Of a stretch of 64,000 bases of DNA, positions 30,086 to 40,073 are shown piece after piece. The position numbers and the translations under genes were made by a program. Under the pieces are notes generated by a model. The model searched no databases and was not told where the DNA came from. It was given only the letters and a program-made list of their open reading frames with translations. Numbering within the stretch: position 1 is the stretch's first letter; every line of letters begins with the position of its first letter. The stretch comes from an uncultured Erysipelotrichaceae bacterium (GTDB lineage: Bacteria > Bacillota_I > Bacilli_A > Erysipelotrichales > Erysipelotrichaceae), in contig CALVFL010000014.1 in the NCBI GenBank assembly GCA_944326825.1, forward strand, positions 1 to 64,000, in the 5' to 3' direction.

Positions 30086-33000
30086 TTATTCGACGCTCTT
30101 TAAAGATTCGACCATCTGGATCTTGCGTAATTGTCTTGACATAAACAGCATAACGATCAAAGCGAAAGCCAGGGTTATCGCAAAACTGTATAAATAACTG
30201 ATCGGGCGGATGTTGTTGCCAAACATGACCATTTCCATATCGATGACTGTCATGACTAGACGCTGTTCCATCTTGCCAAGCGGCATACCCAAGATCGCTC
30301 CAAAGATCGTCAAAAGGAACAATTCTTTAAAGATATAGCCATTCACTTCTTTATTGTTGAAGCCAAGGACTTTTAAGGTTGCGATCTCTCTTAATCTTTC
30401 CGAGATATTGACTTCTGTCAGATTGACCAAAACGACAAAGGCTAAAGAACCGGAAGCTAAGATGATGACTAAGATGATGAAATCCAAAGCCGAGATCATC
30501 GTTTCAAACTGTTCGATCATGCTTGAGAAATCAATAACGTTCAATACACCCTCTTTTTCTTCCATATCATTTATCAAACGTTCGCCGTCTTTGGCAATGA
30601 CTGCCAAAGCATCGTTGCGGACAGTTTCATTGAAGGTATTTTCATAAAGTTCATCAGATATGAAGAGGTAGTGTTCAAAATACATCTCCGTGATACCTGT
30701 GACTAATACTTCACCTTTAAGACCGCTTTTTGATTCCATCGTGATCACATCACCGACTTTAATATCATTGTTTTTGGCAAACTTTTCTGAAATGACGACA
30801 CCATCGCTGATGCTTAAGGGTTCTTTAGTGTTGCAATCTCTAAGGTCGATGACTCTATCGATCTGTCTTTCATCATAGACTTCAACACTGATCGTTTCTT
30901 CATCATCAGCTAAAGTTATCAGGCTGGAATATTCCATGTAAGGAACGACCTGTTCATTATTGGAATCTTCCAAAAGCACTTCATAGACGCTGTCGGTATA
31001 ATAGTCATCATCCATATTGACACTGTAATTATATTTAAAGATCTCGCCAAACTGGATCTCGATGACATCAGCGATCGCATCCTTGATGCCAAATCCCAAA
31101 ACCAGCAAGCTCATACAGCCGGCTACGCCGATGACCGTCATAAAGAAACGGCTTTTATAACGTACCAGATTGCGGGCAGTGATCTTGGATGTAAAAGAGA
31201 GATGATTCCAAAGCGGTTTAATATATTCAAAGATAACTTTTTTAGCTGATTTAGGAGCTTTAGGACGCATCAGCTGCGATGGCATCTCTTTAAGTGTCCG
31301 ATAGCCGACGATATAAGTAACAAGCAGGATCAAAAGCGTGAATGATAAAGCGCCGATGATGGCGATATGCGGAAGCAATATGACATGCATGGCTGGCAGA
31401 TCATACATCAAACGCCATGTATTATAGATGACGACCGGGAAGATCGGAAGTCCGGCAAAGATGCCGATAAAGCTGGCAAAGACGCTGGCGATCAAGGCAT
31501 AAAGCAAATATTTAGAAATGATCTTATTCTTACTGAAACCCAAAGCACTGAAAACCCCAATCTGCGATCTTTCTTCTTCAATAAGACGGGTCATCGTCGT
31601 CATGGAAACTAAGGCAGCCACTAAAAAGAAAAGCAGAGGGAAGATATTGGCAATATTAGTCATCTGACCTAAAGTATTTTCATACATCAAAGGCGAATAC
31701 TGCATATCTCTTCCCAAGATCGTCCAGCCGGCATCAGGCAGCTCTTCTAGATCCTGGTAGCCTTTATCGATCTCAAGCTGGGCATCTTCTAATTCTTTAT
31801 TGACCTCATAACGATTCTTATTCAACTCCTGAACACCATTTTCATATTGTCTTTTGCCGTTTGACAGTTGACTTTGCGAATCGTTTAAAAGATCTTTAGT
31901 CATAGAAAGTTCTTTTTTGGCAGCCTCTAAAGAAGCATAGCCGTCTTCGATCTCTGATAGTCCGTCCTTGACCTTTTTAATATTGGCATAAGAATCAAGG
32001 ACACTGCCGTTGGCTTTGGCGTCCAGCTCCGCTAAAAGAGCGTCATAATTGTCTTCGTTATTTTCCTTGATAAGCTCTTCTAATAAAGCATTGGAACTTT
32101 CTAAAGCAGCTATCTCATCCAAGATCTCCTGATATCTTTCTGCATCATTAAAAGGATCAAGCGTCAAAAGTTCGGCATTCAATTCTGCTATCTTGGCATC
32201 GTTGGCAGCGATCTCTTCCTTCAGCATCTCATTGGTCGAAGCGATATTGTCTTTTTGAGAAGTGATGGCTAAATAAGTGTCATAGAGGGTCGAGATCTGA
32301 TTATAGGCCTCATCAAAGCTCATACCTGTCGTATCTTCGATCGTTTTGACGGCATCATCCAAAGCAGCCTTTGAAGAATCTAAAAGAGCTTCGTTGGCTT
32401 TTAGTTCGCTTTCAGTCATTGAAATCTGCAGTTTGGTCGATTCCAGCTGGCTTTCCCCCACTAAAATCTCGATATAGGCATCATTCAATTCTTTTTCCGC
32501 ATCGGCAAACTCATCTTCGGCCTTTTGCTTATTCTCATCTAAAGTAGTTTGAGCATCTTCAAGTTCTTTGGTCGCATCTTCGATTATCTCGCTTTTAAGT
32601 TCTTCTTCAAGCGTGTCAAAGCGGGAAGTTATGCCCACGATCCTTTCATCATACAAAGTATCGTAATCATCGCTGAAGGCCAAAACATCCTCGCTTCCTT
32701 CTAAAGTGATATAAACACTGGTATAGTATTCAGAAAGCAGATCGTCGTTATCGACATAGATGATCGCTTCCAAGGCCAGATTGTCAAGTGTGGAAGTTTC
32801 TTTGGTCGAAGTCATGTATTGAGGGCTTTTAACTTCACCGACGATCGTATATTCCTGATATTTGATCTTTTCGTCAAGCGTGTCATCATCCAAAGACAAG
32901 ACCACTTTATCGCCGATCTTAAAATACGAACCAAAAGACGACGAATCTAAAGATACCGCTTCGCCAGCTTTACTTGGCAGTCTTCCGGCCACTAATTCGA

Positions 33001-33340
33001 CTTTATTGACGTTTGAATCGATCTCCTGTACCCTGGTAACATATTCGACGCCATCTTCATTGGTACCGTAGACATCCTGAAATCTTGTCGCAAAGACATC
33101 TCTTATTCCCGATGTGGCTTTGATATTTTTAATATCATTATCATTAAAACCATAAGAGGAATAAAGCTGGATATCCATGTAGTTGGTTTCTTTATAATAC
33201 TCATCGACGCTGTATTGCATCGTCGGCGAAGACGACATCAGTCCCACCATGAAAGCTACGCCGATCAAAACCATCAGAAAGATCGTCAAAAAACGTTTAT
33301 AAGTCTTTTTTATCAATCTTAAAGTATCTCTATGAAACAT
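30086..33340 (-). CDS. FtsX/MacB-type ABC transporter permease with long extracellular coiled coil
   Basis: The 1084-residue permease has an N-terminal membrane helix (about 17-37), a large extracellular part with a coiled-coil insertion (about 245-560, rich in Glu, Leu and Lys), three transmembrane segments of a first FtsX domain (about 590-710), a second extracellular domain and a second FtsX domain (about 965-1080). Its start overlaps the stop of the ATPase gene as TGATG. Such transporters export or act on lipids, peptides or drugs; the substrate is unknown here. Confidence 0.88.
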   Translation of the reverse strand: MFHRDTLRLIKKTYKRFLTIFLMVLIGVAFMVGLMSSSPTMQYSVDEYYKETNYMDIQLYSSYGFNDNDIKNIKATSGIRDVFATRFQDVYGTNEDGVEYVTRVQEIDSNVNKVELVAGRLPSKAGEAVSLDSSSFGSYFKIGDKVVLSLDDDTLDEKIKYQEYTIVGEVKSPQYMTSTKETSTLDNLALEAIIYVDNDDLLSEYYTSVYITLEGSEDVLAFSDDYDTLYDERIVGITSRFDTLEEELKSEIIEDATKELEDAQTTLDENKQKAEDEFADAEKELNDAYIEILVGESQLESTKLQISMTESELKANEALLDSSKAALDDAVKTIEDTTGMSFDEAYNQISTLYDTYLAITSQKDNIASTNEMLKEEIAANDAKIAELNAELLTLDPFNDAERYQEILDEIAALESSNALLEELIKENNEDNYDALLAELDAKANGSVLDSYANIKKVKDGLSEIEDGYASLEAAKKELSMTKDLLNDSQSQLSNGKRQYENGVQELNKNRYEVNKELEDAQLEIDKGYQDLEELPDAGWTILGRDMQYSPLMYENTLGQMTNIANIFPLLFFLVAALVSMTTMTRLIEEERSQIGVFSALGFSKNKIISKYLLYALIASVFASFIGIFAGLPIFPVVIYNTWRLMYDLPAMHVILLPHIAIIGALSFTLLILLVTYIVGYRTLKEMPSQLMRPKAPKSAKKVIFEYIKPLWNHLSFTSKITARNLVRYKSRFFMTVIGVAGCMSLLVLGFGIKDAIADVIEIQFGEIFKYNYSVNMDDDYYTDSVYEVLLEDSNNEQVVPYMEYSSLITLADDEETISVEVYDERQIDRVIDLRDCNTKEPLSISDGVVISEKFAKNNDIKVGDVITMESKSGLKGEVLVTGITEMYFEHYLFISDELYENTFNETVRNDALAVIAKDGERLINDMEEKEGVLNVIDFSSMIEQFETMISALDFIILVIILASGSLAFVVLVNLTEVNISERLREIATLKVLGFNNKEVNGYIFKELFLLTIFGAILGMPLGKMEQRLVMTVIDMEMVMFGNNIRPISYLYSFAITLAFALIVMLFMSRQLRKIQMVESLKSVE

Positions 33341-34041
33341 CAGTATTCTATGTCCTCAGCTTTCATTACATCGGGATTGATGACGATGTCTTCGATCCTG
33401 CCGCTTCTTACCTTGATGATCTTTTGCCCCATATTGGCCAAAGCGCTGTTATGAGTGATCATGACGACCGTCATGCCTCTTTTTTCGCACATCTCCTGCA
33501 ATACCTTGAGGACCTGCTTGCCTGTTTGGTAGTCGAGGGCGCCAGTCGGCTCATCACAAAGCAAGAGTTTAGGATTTTTGGCTACAGCTCTGGCGATAGC
33601 TACTCTTTGCTGCTCGCCGCCGGATAATTGTGAAGGGAAATTATCCTTGCGCTCTTTTAGACCGACTAATTCCAAAACATCTTCAGCCTTTAGGGGATTT
33701 TTACAGATCTGGCGGGCCAATTCCACATTCTCCAAAGCCGTGAGATTTTGAACTAAGTTATAAAACTGAAAGACAAAGCCAATATCATAACGGCGAAATT
33801 CACATAAACTCTTTTCATTAGCTTTTGAAATATCCCTTCCGTCAACGATTATATTTCCGGAAGTGAGCGTGTCCATGCCCCCTAAAAGATTGAGGATAGT
33901 CGTCTTGCCGGCTCCGCTGGCTCCTAACACAACTACATACTCGCCCTTGTCGATCGTAAAATTGACCTTATCTAAAGCTCTGATCTCTACTTCACCCATC
34001 TGATAAACTTTTGATACATCTTTAAATTCAATAAACGCCAT
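33340..34041 (-). CDS. ABC transporter ATP-binding protein (LolD/MacB type)
   Basis: The 233-residue ATPase has Walker [10 protein letters not shown], the signature [14 protein letters not shown], Walker [13 protein letters not shown] and the H-loop VVMITHN. The sequence class is that of FtsX-permease partners. GGAGAAG precedes the ATG. It is cotranscribed with the TetR regulator and the permease. Confidence 0.95.
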   Translation of the reverse strand: MAFIEFKDVSKVYQMGEVEIRALDKVNFTIDKGEYVVVLGASGAGKTTILNLLGGMDTLTSGNIIVDGRDISKANEKSLCEFRRYDIGFVFQFYNLVQNLTALENVELARQICKNPLKAEDVLELVGLKERKDNFPSQLSGGEQQRVAIARAVAKNPKLLLCDEPTGALDYQTGKQVLKVLQEMCEKRGMTVVMITHNSALANMGQKIIKVRSGRIEDIVINPDVMKAEDIEY

Positions 34042-34042
34042 A

Positions 34043-34672
34043 CTACTCTTCTCCCAACTCTATTTTCTGATCAAGCAAAAAGGCAAAAGTGCCAAGATAT
34101 GCTCTGATACACAGTTTAAGCTCTTTCTTATTCAGATCTTTATATAAAAAACAGGCCTGAATGCCACTGATGATCGATAAGGCAAAACTGTCGCTCAAGA
34201 CATCCAGAACTTTTGCGTTCAGCAAAGAATCACCGTACATCTTCGATACGAAATAAGTTATCAGTTTGCTCAACCACTTGCGCATCCTTTTAGAAACCGC
34301 TTCATCTTTCATCAAGATCTGCATTGCCGAAGGTGATTCAAAATAGATCTCGACCAGTTCATCACCGATGTCTTTAAGCATATAAGCGATTATTTTGCCG
34401 CTTACATCCAAAGAGAAATCACTCTTATTCAAACTGATCCCTTCATTGGTCTTTTCCTTTACAAAACGGTCGATCTTTTCTAAAGTCGTACCAATGATCG
34501 TATTGACCAGTTCCTCTTTAGAATCAAAGTAACGGTAAAGATTGCCGACTGTCAGATCTGCCCCTTTGGCGATCTCTCGCATCGAAGCGTCCTTGTAACC
34601 CTTTTTAAGCAGTTCTTTTTTAGCCGAAGCGATGATCCTGCTTCTTACTTCTTCCTTTAATACCTGAGCCAT
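34043..34672 (-). CDS. TetR/AcrR family transcriptional regulator
   Basis: This regulator has about 209 residues, with an N-terminal HTH (ITVGNLYRYF-type: ADLTVGNLYRYFDSKEEL near 37-54) and a ligand-binding C-terminal domain. The ATG at 34672 is chosen because AGGAG lies ten bases upstream; the reading frame continues to 34708 without support. It heads the ABC exporter operon. TTTACA-N17-TATACT (34700-34728) is its promoter, and inverted arms TGTTTAC (34686) and GTAAACA (34724) flank it, a possible operator. Confidence 0.9.
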   Translation of the reverse strand: MAQVLKEEVRSRIIASAKKELLKKGYKDASMREIAKGADLTVGNLYRYFDSKEELVNTIIGTTLEKIDRFVKEKTNEGISLNKSDFSLDVSGKIIAYMLKDIGDELVEIYFESPSAMQILMKDEAVSKRMRKWLSKLITYFVSKMYGDSLLNAKVLDVLSDSFALSIISGIQACFLYKDLNKKELKLCIRAYLGTFAFLLDQKIELGEE

Positions 34673-34699
34673 AATAATAAACTCCTGTTTACTATTATT

Positions 34700-34728
34700 A
34701 GTATACATGTGTTCATTATTTATGTAAA
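34700..34728 (-). promoter_or_regulatory. Promoter of the TetR-ABC operon with flanking inverted repeat
   Basis: TTTACA (34723-34728), 17 bases, TATACT (34700-34705). The heptamers at 34686-34692 and 34724-34730 are inverted repeats that bracket the promoter. Confidence 0.6.
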
Positions 34729-34740
34729 CAAGATTTATGA

Positions 34741-34746
34741 TAAAAT
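34741..34746 (+). promoter_or_regulatory. -10 element for a leaderless transcript (TtcA-like gene)
   Basis: TAAAAT, preceded by TGA (extended -10), ends six bases before the ATG at 34753. No Shine-Dalgarno site exists between them. Confidence 0.55.
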
Positions 34747-34752
34747 AGAAAC

Positions 34753-35514
34753 ATGGCTAAAACGATCAAAAAACTGCTCTCTTCATTAAGAAAAGCCGAT
34801 GAAGATTATGAGCTGATAAAAGATGGCGATGTCATCGGAGTGGGATTAAGCGGCGGGAAAGATTCCAGTCTTTTGCTTTATTGTTTATATCTGTATCAAT
34901 TTTTGGCTGCCGGTACTTTTAATAAACATTTCAAGATCATCGGTATCCATATCGATCTCAATTTTGGCGAAGATGACTTTGCGGTACTTAAAAAGTGGTT
35001 TGAACCCTATGATATAACGATCTATGAAGAAAAAAGCTTCATCGCCGACATCCTGAAAAGAAATCTTAAAAATGATGCGATCCAGTGCAGTCTATGTTCA
35101 AAACTTAAAAAAGGAGCTGTCATCAAAGCTGCCAAACAGCTTGGCTGCAACAAAGTAGCTTTTGGACATCATGGCGATGATGCGATCGAAACCCTCCTTC
35201 TCAATATGATTTATGGCGGCAAGATCGCTACTTTTGATCCCAAGATGCATCTGACAAGAGAAGATATTACTTTTATCAGACCTTTTATCTACGCTTTTGA
35301 AAGTGATCTTAAAAAAGCTCTTAAAGAACTGGATCTGCCTAAGATCAAAAGCGGCTGTCCCAATGACGGCTATACGCAAAGACAGAATATCAAAGAGCTT
35401 TTGCACAAGATCTATCACACCTACCCGTCAGCCAAAGAAAACTTTTTATTAAGCCTTCACAATAAAGAACAGCTTAATCTTTTCGATCTTAAAAACAACA
35501 AATTTGATAAATAG
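34753..35514 (+). CDS. TtcA-like tRNA thiolase (PP-loop ATPase)
   Basis: The 253-residue protein has the PP-loop SGGKDSSLLLY (about 34-44), the CxxC pair CSLC and a third cysteine in SGCPND. This matches TtcA-type enzymes, which use a [4Fe-4S] cluster to thiolate C32 of tRNA. Firmicutes paralogues may act on other substrates, so the tRNA position is inference. It is divergent from the TetR operon and lies upstream of the lysine riboswitch. Confidence 0.82.
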   Translation: MAKTIKKLLSSLRKADEDYELIKDGDVIGVGLSGGKDSSLLLYCLYLYQFLAAGTFNKHFKIIGIHIDLNFGEDDFAVLKKWFEPYDITIYEEKSFIADILKRNLKNDAIQCSLCSKLKKGAVIKAAKQLGCNKVAFGHHGDDAIETLLLNMIYGGKIATFDPKMHLTREDITFIRPFIYAFESDLKKALKELDLPKIKSGCPNDGYTQRQNIKELLHKIYHTYPSAKENFLLSLHNKEQLNLFDLKNNKFDK

Positions 35515-35516
35515 TC

Positions 35517-35546
35517 TTTACAAGACTAGATCAGGTGTGCTAAATT
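35517..35546 (+). promoter_or_regulatory. Promoter of the lysine transporter operon
   Basis: TTTACA (35517-35522), 18 bases, TAAATT (35541-35546), the latter with an upstream TGC (extended -10). It starts right after the TtcA-like stop. Confidence 0.5.
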
Positions 35547-35547
35547 T

Positions 35548-35762
35548 TAAGCGAAATAAGAATTATATAGAGGTAGCGGTGCGAATGAGTACTTTAGGGA
35601 GCCGGCGGGCTTGGAACTAAAGGAAAGGTAATCATCGCCGAACATATCATTCAGGCATGAATGGTGTGTGGGGTCAAGGGAAATACTCTTGGCACTCCTA
35701 CGTCAGTAGAGGAGCTATGACATATCCTGAAAGTTCGTATGTTGTAGCATACGATTTTTATT
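35548..35762 (+). promoter_or_regulatory. Lysine riboswitch (L box) with terminator
   Basis: The leader contains L-box landmarks in order: AGAGG...GGTGCGAA, an AAAGGAAAGG segment followed by CATCGCCGAA, GGGGTCAA...TTGGCACT, and the closing GGAGCTATGA. TATAG near 35566 can pair with CTATG near 35715 as P1. The expression platform ends in the terminator hairpin CGTATG-TTGTAG-CATACG (35736-35753) and a T-rich run, just before the ribosome site of the transporter. Lysine binding should favour termination. The call rests on motif recognition by eye. Confidence 0.85.
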
Positions 35763-35781
35763 TCTCAAAAAGGAGGATATG

Positions 35782-37317
35782 ATGCAAAAAACAATTAGAA
35801 TGCTGGTCTTGGTCGCTTTGGTCTTTTTTTCAAGCTTAGCGATCAAGGCTGAAGAAGATGAATTTGTCGTTGGCATGGAGTGCAATTATGCCCCATACAA
35901 CTGGCAAAGCCAGACTGAAACAGCTTATAGTGTCGCTCTTGATGGGAGCGGATATTGCGATGGCTATGATGTGCGCATTGCCCAAGATATTGCCGATAGC
36001 TTAAATAAGAAGCTCGTCATCAAAAGGATAGCCTGGGATGGTTTACAGGCAGCTTTAGACAGCGGCGAGATCGATGCCATCATCGCCGGCATGACAGCCA
36101 ATGAAGATAGAGAAAACGGCATTGATTTTACCACGCCTTATTATGATACCGACATGGTAATGATCGTCAGAAAAGACGATGAGCTGGCTGATGCGACCTC
36201 AATCAATGATTTCAGCTATAAAAATGTCGTCGGTCAGATCTCGACCAATTACGATACGGTCATCGACCAGATCCCTAATGTCAATCACATGACGCCAAGA
36301 GAAAGCTATCCGGAAATGGTCATCGCTTTAAAAAGCCATGAAGCCGACGGCATCACTGCTGAAGTGCCGGTCGCCGAAAGTATTGTCAGTGCCAATGATG
36401 ATCTGACTTATGTCACTTTTGCGGAAGGTCAGGGCTTTGACATTGACAACAGTGTTTCGATCGGACTTAAAGAAGGTTCAAGAGGAACTGAAGAATTTAT
36501 AGCTGTTCAAGAAGCTTTAGATAATATCTCTCAAGAAACCCGCCTCGAATATATGACTTGGGCCAGCGAGAATGCCCCGAGTGAAACAAATGAGATCGAC
36601 GGCAGTTTTATCGATAAAGTTATCACCATCGCCAAAGAATACTACCCTATCTTTTTATATGGCGTCTATACTACCCTGATCCTGGCGATCGTCGGTACAC
36701 TGGCTGGTCTTTTGATCGGATTGCTATTAGGTACGCTTAAAGCGATAAGCATCGATCCGCAGGATAATCTATTTAAAAGAGTACTTAAAAAGATCCTGGG
36801 TCTATTTGTAAACTTCTATGTCTGGGTGATCCGGGGTACTCCAATGATGGTTCAGGCTATGTTTGTCTATTACGGCTTTTTAAGACCGGTCTTAGGCTGG
36901 GGTGTCATGTCATCAGGACTATTGATCATCTCTTTCAATACCGGCGCCTATATGGCCGAGATCATCAGATCTGGCATCCAGTCGATCGATAAAGGTCAGC
37001 TAGAGGCGGCCAGAAGTCTTGGCATGTCATATAAAAGTGCGATGTTTCATATCATCTTGCCTCAGGCGATCAGAAACTCCTTCCCTTCGATCGGCAATGA
37101 ATTCATCGTCAATATCAAAGACAGTTCAATGCTGAATGTGATCGGCGTCATCGAACTCTTCTTTGAAACCAAGTCCGTAGCCGGCAGCGTATCACTTACT
37201 ACCGAAACTTATTTTATTGCTGCCTTGATCTATTTATTCTTGACGACTCTGGCTACCTGGATCTTGAATTATACTGAAAATAAGATCAACCCCAACAACA
37301 ATTTAAAGAAAGTGTAG
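35782..37317 (+). CDS. Amino acid ABC transporter, fused substrate-binding protein and permease (probable lysine)
   Basis: The protein of about 511 residues has a signal peptide, a family-3 solute-binding domain (about 28-265) and a permease domain (about 290-500) with the EAA-like loop [21 protein letters not shown]. Fused binding-protein/permease subunits of this kind with a separate ATPase are the predicted LysXY lysine importers of Firmicutes, and the lysine riboswitch upstream agrees. AGGAGG is five bases before the second of two adjacent ATGs (35779 and 35782). Substrate specificity is inferred from the riboswitch. Confidence 0.9.
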   Translation: MQKTIRMLVLVALVFFSSLAIKAEEDEFVVGMECNYAPYNWQSQTETAYSVALDGSGYCDGYDVRIAQDIADSLNKKLVIKRIAWDGLQAALDSGEIDAIIAGMTANEDRENGIDFTTPYYDTDMVMIVRKDDELADATSINDFSYKNVVGQISTNYDTVIDQIPNVNHMTPRESYPEMVIALKSHEADGITAEVPVAESIVSANDDLTYVTFAEGQGFDIDNSVSIGLKEGSRGTEEFIAVQEALDNISQETRLEYMTWASENAPSETNEIDGSFIDKVITIAKEYYPIFLYGVYTTLILAIVGTLAGLLIGLLLGTLKAISIDPQDNLFKRVLKKILGLFVNFYVWVIRGTPMMVQAMFVYYGFLRPVLGWGVMSSGLLIISFNTGAYMAEIIRSGIQSIDKGQLEAARSLGMSYKSAMFHIILPQAIRNSFPSIGNEFIVNIKDSSMLNVIGVIELFFETKSVAGSVSLTTETYFIAALIYLFLTTLATWILNYTENKINPNNNLKKV

Positions 37318-37324
37318 GAATAAT

Positions 37325-38059
37325 ATGGAAACGATAATCAAAGTAGAAGATCTGCATAAGCGATATGATGATCTGGAAGTGCTTAAAGGCATCGATCTTG
37401 CAATCCATAAAAAAGAAGTGATCTCTTTGATCGGCTCAAGCGGCAGCGGTAAATCGACTCTTCTAAGATCGATCAATCTTTTAGAGATACCGGATAAAGG
37501 CCGCATCTACTATCATGATAAAGACATCCTTGATAAGTCGATCGACATCGATAACTACCGCAGTCATGTCGGCATGGTCTTTCAAAACTTCAATCTTTTC
37601 AATAATCTCAATGTGATCAAAAACTGTCTGATCGGTCAGATCAAAGTATTGCATAAAGATCATAAGGAAGCAATGGACAGTGCCGTCTATTATTTGAAGA
37701 AAGTCGGCATGGGTGACTTCATCAATGCCGATGTCAATAATCTTTCCGGCGGTCAGAAACAAAGAGTAGCGATCGCCAGAGCTTTATGCATGGAACCGGA
37801 AGTCTTGCTGTTTGACGAACCGACCAGTGCTTTAGACCCGGAAATGGTCGATGAAGTCTTGCAGGTCATCAAGCAGTTAGCCAGTGATGGCCTCACGATG
37901 GTGATCGTCACTCATGAGATGGCATTTGCCAAAGATGTATCCGATACCGTCTGTTTTGTAAGTGATGGGAAGATCTTGGAAAAAGGAAGTGCTCAGGAAT
38001 TCTTTGAACATCCTAAAGAAGAAAGAACTAAAAAGTTTTTGTCCCGTTTCTTGAAATAG
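37325..38059 (+). CDS. Amino acid ABC transporter ATP-binding protein (probable lysine)
   Basis: The 244-residue polar amino acid ATPase has Walker [10 protein letters not shown], signature [14 protein letters not shown], Walker [13 protein letters not shown] and the H-loop TMVIVTHEM. It follows the fused permease by seven bases and is followed by a terminator, so the transporter is a two-gene operon. Confidence 0.95.
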   Translation: METIIKVEDLHKRYDDLEVLKGIDLAIHKKEVISLIGSSGSGKSTLLRSINLLEIPDKGRIYYHDKDILDKSIDIDNYRSHVGMVFQNFNLFNNLNVIKNCLIGQIKVLHKDHKEAMDSAVYYLKKVGMGDFINADVNNLSGGQKQRVAIARALCMEPEVLLFDEPTSALDPEMVDEVLQVIKQLASDGLTMVIVTHEMAFAKDVSDTVCFVSDGKILEKGSAQEFFEHPKEERTKKFLSRFLK

Positions 38060-38060
38060 T

Positions 38061-38090
38061 AAAAAGAGTCTGTGTTATGCAGACCCTTTT
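38061..38090. terminator. Terminator shared by the lysine transporter and SPOUT gene
   Basis: AAAAGAGTCTG pairs with CAGACCCTTTT with one mismatch around a seven-base loop, with T-runs on both strands. Confidence 0.7.
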
Positions 38091-38778
38091 ATTTAAGATC
38101 ATTCTTCTGATAGACATCATGCAAAGTTATGGCCAAGGCAAAAGTTAAAGGCAATTCCTGACCATCCTGATGCGAGATAGTTAATTCAATGGCATCCGCT
38201 ATCTTTTCAGCGTTGAAGATAAGCGAATATGGTTTTTTAAAGATGATATCATGGACATTCTTGCCCCTTTTTGTCAGACAGTAGAGGTTATTTTCCGGAA
38301 AATCTTTTAAATAATCATCGAGTTTAAGATAGGCCATGATGTTTTCATAAAAGATTGAACCCATGCTGGCTCTGACTATTTTAGGTTTAAAAAGATCAAG
38401 CTTGGAATTGATCAGGACGATATTGCGCTTGCCAAAAGAGATGGCTGTCCTTAAGATCGTACCTAACTCCCCTTCATCATTAAAATCGACTAATACGATA
38501 TGATCGCCGGCAGTCTTCTTTAAAGGGAACTTCTTAAACCTGGCAATGACATAGCAGTTTTCTTTGACGCTTAACCTTTCGATCAGCTTGTCATCATTCT
38601 TTAAAGGTATCTGATATTTATCACAAAGGCCTAAAAGTTTCTGATAGTATTCATTCTTGTGGATATGGGATGAATAATAGACGGCTTGCACTATTTCAGG
38701 ACGGTTCTCTAACAGTTCGATACTTATCGACATCCCTAAAGTATAGGAGTATTCACTGTCTTTTCGATAAACTTCCAT
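38089..38778 (-). CDS. Divergent TrmH/SpoU-family RNA methyltransferase-like protein
   Basis: The 229-residue protein has a substrate-binding-like N-terminal part and a SPOUT-like C-terminal part with NDEGELGTILRTAISFG (motif 1 region) and PKIVRASMGSIFYEN (motif 2 region). The usual catalytic asparagine context of motif 1 and the SLN of motif 3 are not clear (ISHQDGQELPLTFA instead). It may methylate rRNA or tRNA, or may have lost catalysis. It overlaps purB as TAATG at the end of the scpA-scpB-purB operon. Confidence 0.7.
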   Translation of the reverse strand: MEVYRKDSEYSYTLGMSISIELLENRPEIVQAVYYSSHIHKNEYYQKLLGLCDKYQIPLKNDDKLIERLSVKENCYVIARFKKFPLKKTAGDHIVLVDFNDEGELGTILRTAISFGKRNIVLINSKLDLFKPKIVRASMGSIFYENIMAYLKLDDYLKDFPENNLYCLTKRGKNVHDIIFKKPYSLIFNAEKIADAIELTISHQDGQELPLTFALAITLHDVYQKNDLK

Positions 38779-40073
38779 TACATGATCCCTACTCTTTTTA
38801 AAATATCATCAACATGTCTTAAATGATATGCCAGATCAAAGCAGTCTTCTATTTCATCAGCATTCATGATCGACATCAGTTTTTGATCTTTTAAAAGCAG
38901 TTCCTTAAACATGATCCTTTCGTTGTATGATTTTAAAGCCAAAGGCTGGATCAGATCGTAGGCTTCTTCTCTGCTTAGACCCTTTTCTACAAGTTTATTG
39001 ACAAAGCGGCCGGAAAAGATGACTCCATAAGTCGCATAGATATTTTCGATCATCCGCTCTTTATGAACGATCAGATTTTTAGCGATGAGGGATAATCTGT
39101 TCAACATATAATCAAGCAAAGTCGTAGCATCCGGAGCGATGATCCTTTCCACGCTGGAATGGGAAATATCTCTTTCATGCCAAAGGGCATTATCTTCAAA
39201 AGCACTCATCGCATAACCTCTTAAAACCCTAGATAATCCGCAGATATTCTCTGATCCGATGGGATTCTTTTTATGCGGCATAGCACTAGAACCTTTTTGG
39301 TTCTTGTCAAAATACTCATTTACTTCCGATACTTCTGTTCTTTGCAAGTGTCTGATCTCTAAAGCGATCTTTTCTAAAGTAGTACCGATCAAAGCGATAG
39401 TGCTGAAATATTCGATATGGCGATCTCTTTGTAATACCTGAGTCGAGATCTTGGCACTGTTAAGGCCAAGATAAGCACAGGTCTTATCCTGAATAGATGG
39501 CTCGACATTGGCAAACGTGCCGACGGCTCCTGAGATCTTGCCGGTTTCGATCATCTTGCGGGCATGGCTGAATCTTTCGATATCACGGCTTAATTCATCG
39601 TAGTATAAAGCCCACTTCAAACCAAAGGAAGTTATCTCGGCATGGATGCCATGTGTCCTGCCGATGCAGGGCGTATCTTTATAAAGCAAAGCGTTATCTT
39701 TAAGCACTTTCCGCAGTCTTAAAAGATCTTCATAAATGATGTCGTTGGCCTTTTTATACATCAAGGCATAAGCCGTATCCACGACATCTGTAGAAGTTAA
39801 GCCATAGTGGACCCATTTGCGCTCTTCGTTTAAACTTTCACTGATAGCTCTGGTAAAGGCAATGACATCGTGTTTGGTTTCCTTTTCGATGGCTCTGATC
39901 CTTTCAAGATCGAAAGAAGCATTTTTTTCGATCTTTTCGACATCTTCTTTAGGAACGATACCTTCTGAGGCAAGGGCCTTTAAAACAGCGATCTCGACTT
40001 TTAAATAACTGTCAAAACGATTCTGATCGCTCCAGATCGCTTTGAGATCATCTCTTGTATAACGCTCAATCAT
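38778..40073 (-). CDS. purB: Adenylosuccinate lyase
   Basis: The 431-residue enzyme acts twice in purine synthesis (SAICAR and adenylosuccinate cleavage). The fumarase/lyase signature GSSAMPHKKNPIGSE (about 260-275) and the catalytic RTHG (IGRTHGIHAE) are intact. It overlaps scpB by four bases (ATGA). There is no other purine gene nearby, so the operon mixes functions. Confidence 0.97.
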   Translation of the reverse strand: MIERYTRDDLKAIWSDQNRFDSYLKVEIAVLKALASEGIVPKEDVEKIEKNASFDLERIRAIEKETKHDVIAFTRAISESLNEERKWVHYGLTSTDVVDTAYALMYKKANDIIYEDLLRLRKVLKDNALLYKDTPCIGRTHGIHAEITSFGLKWALYYDELSRDIERFSHARKMIETGKISGAVGTFANVEPSIQDKTCAYLGLNSAKISTQVLQRDRHIEYFSTIALIGTTLEKIALEIRHLQRTEVSEVNEYFDKNQKGSSAMPHKKNPIGSENICGLSRVLRGYAMSAFEDNALWHERDISHSSVERIIAPDATTLLDYMLNRLSLIAKNLIVHKERMIENIYATYGVIFSGRFVNKLVEKGLSREEAYDLIQPLALKSYNERIMFKELLLKDQKLMSIMNADEIEDCFDLAYHLRHVDDILKRVGIM

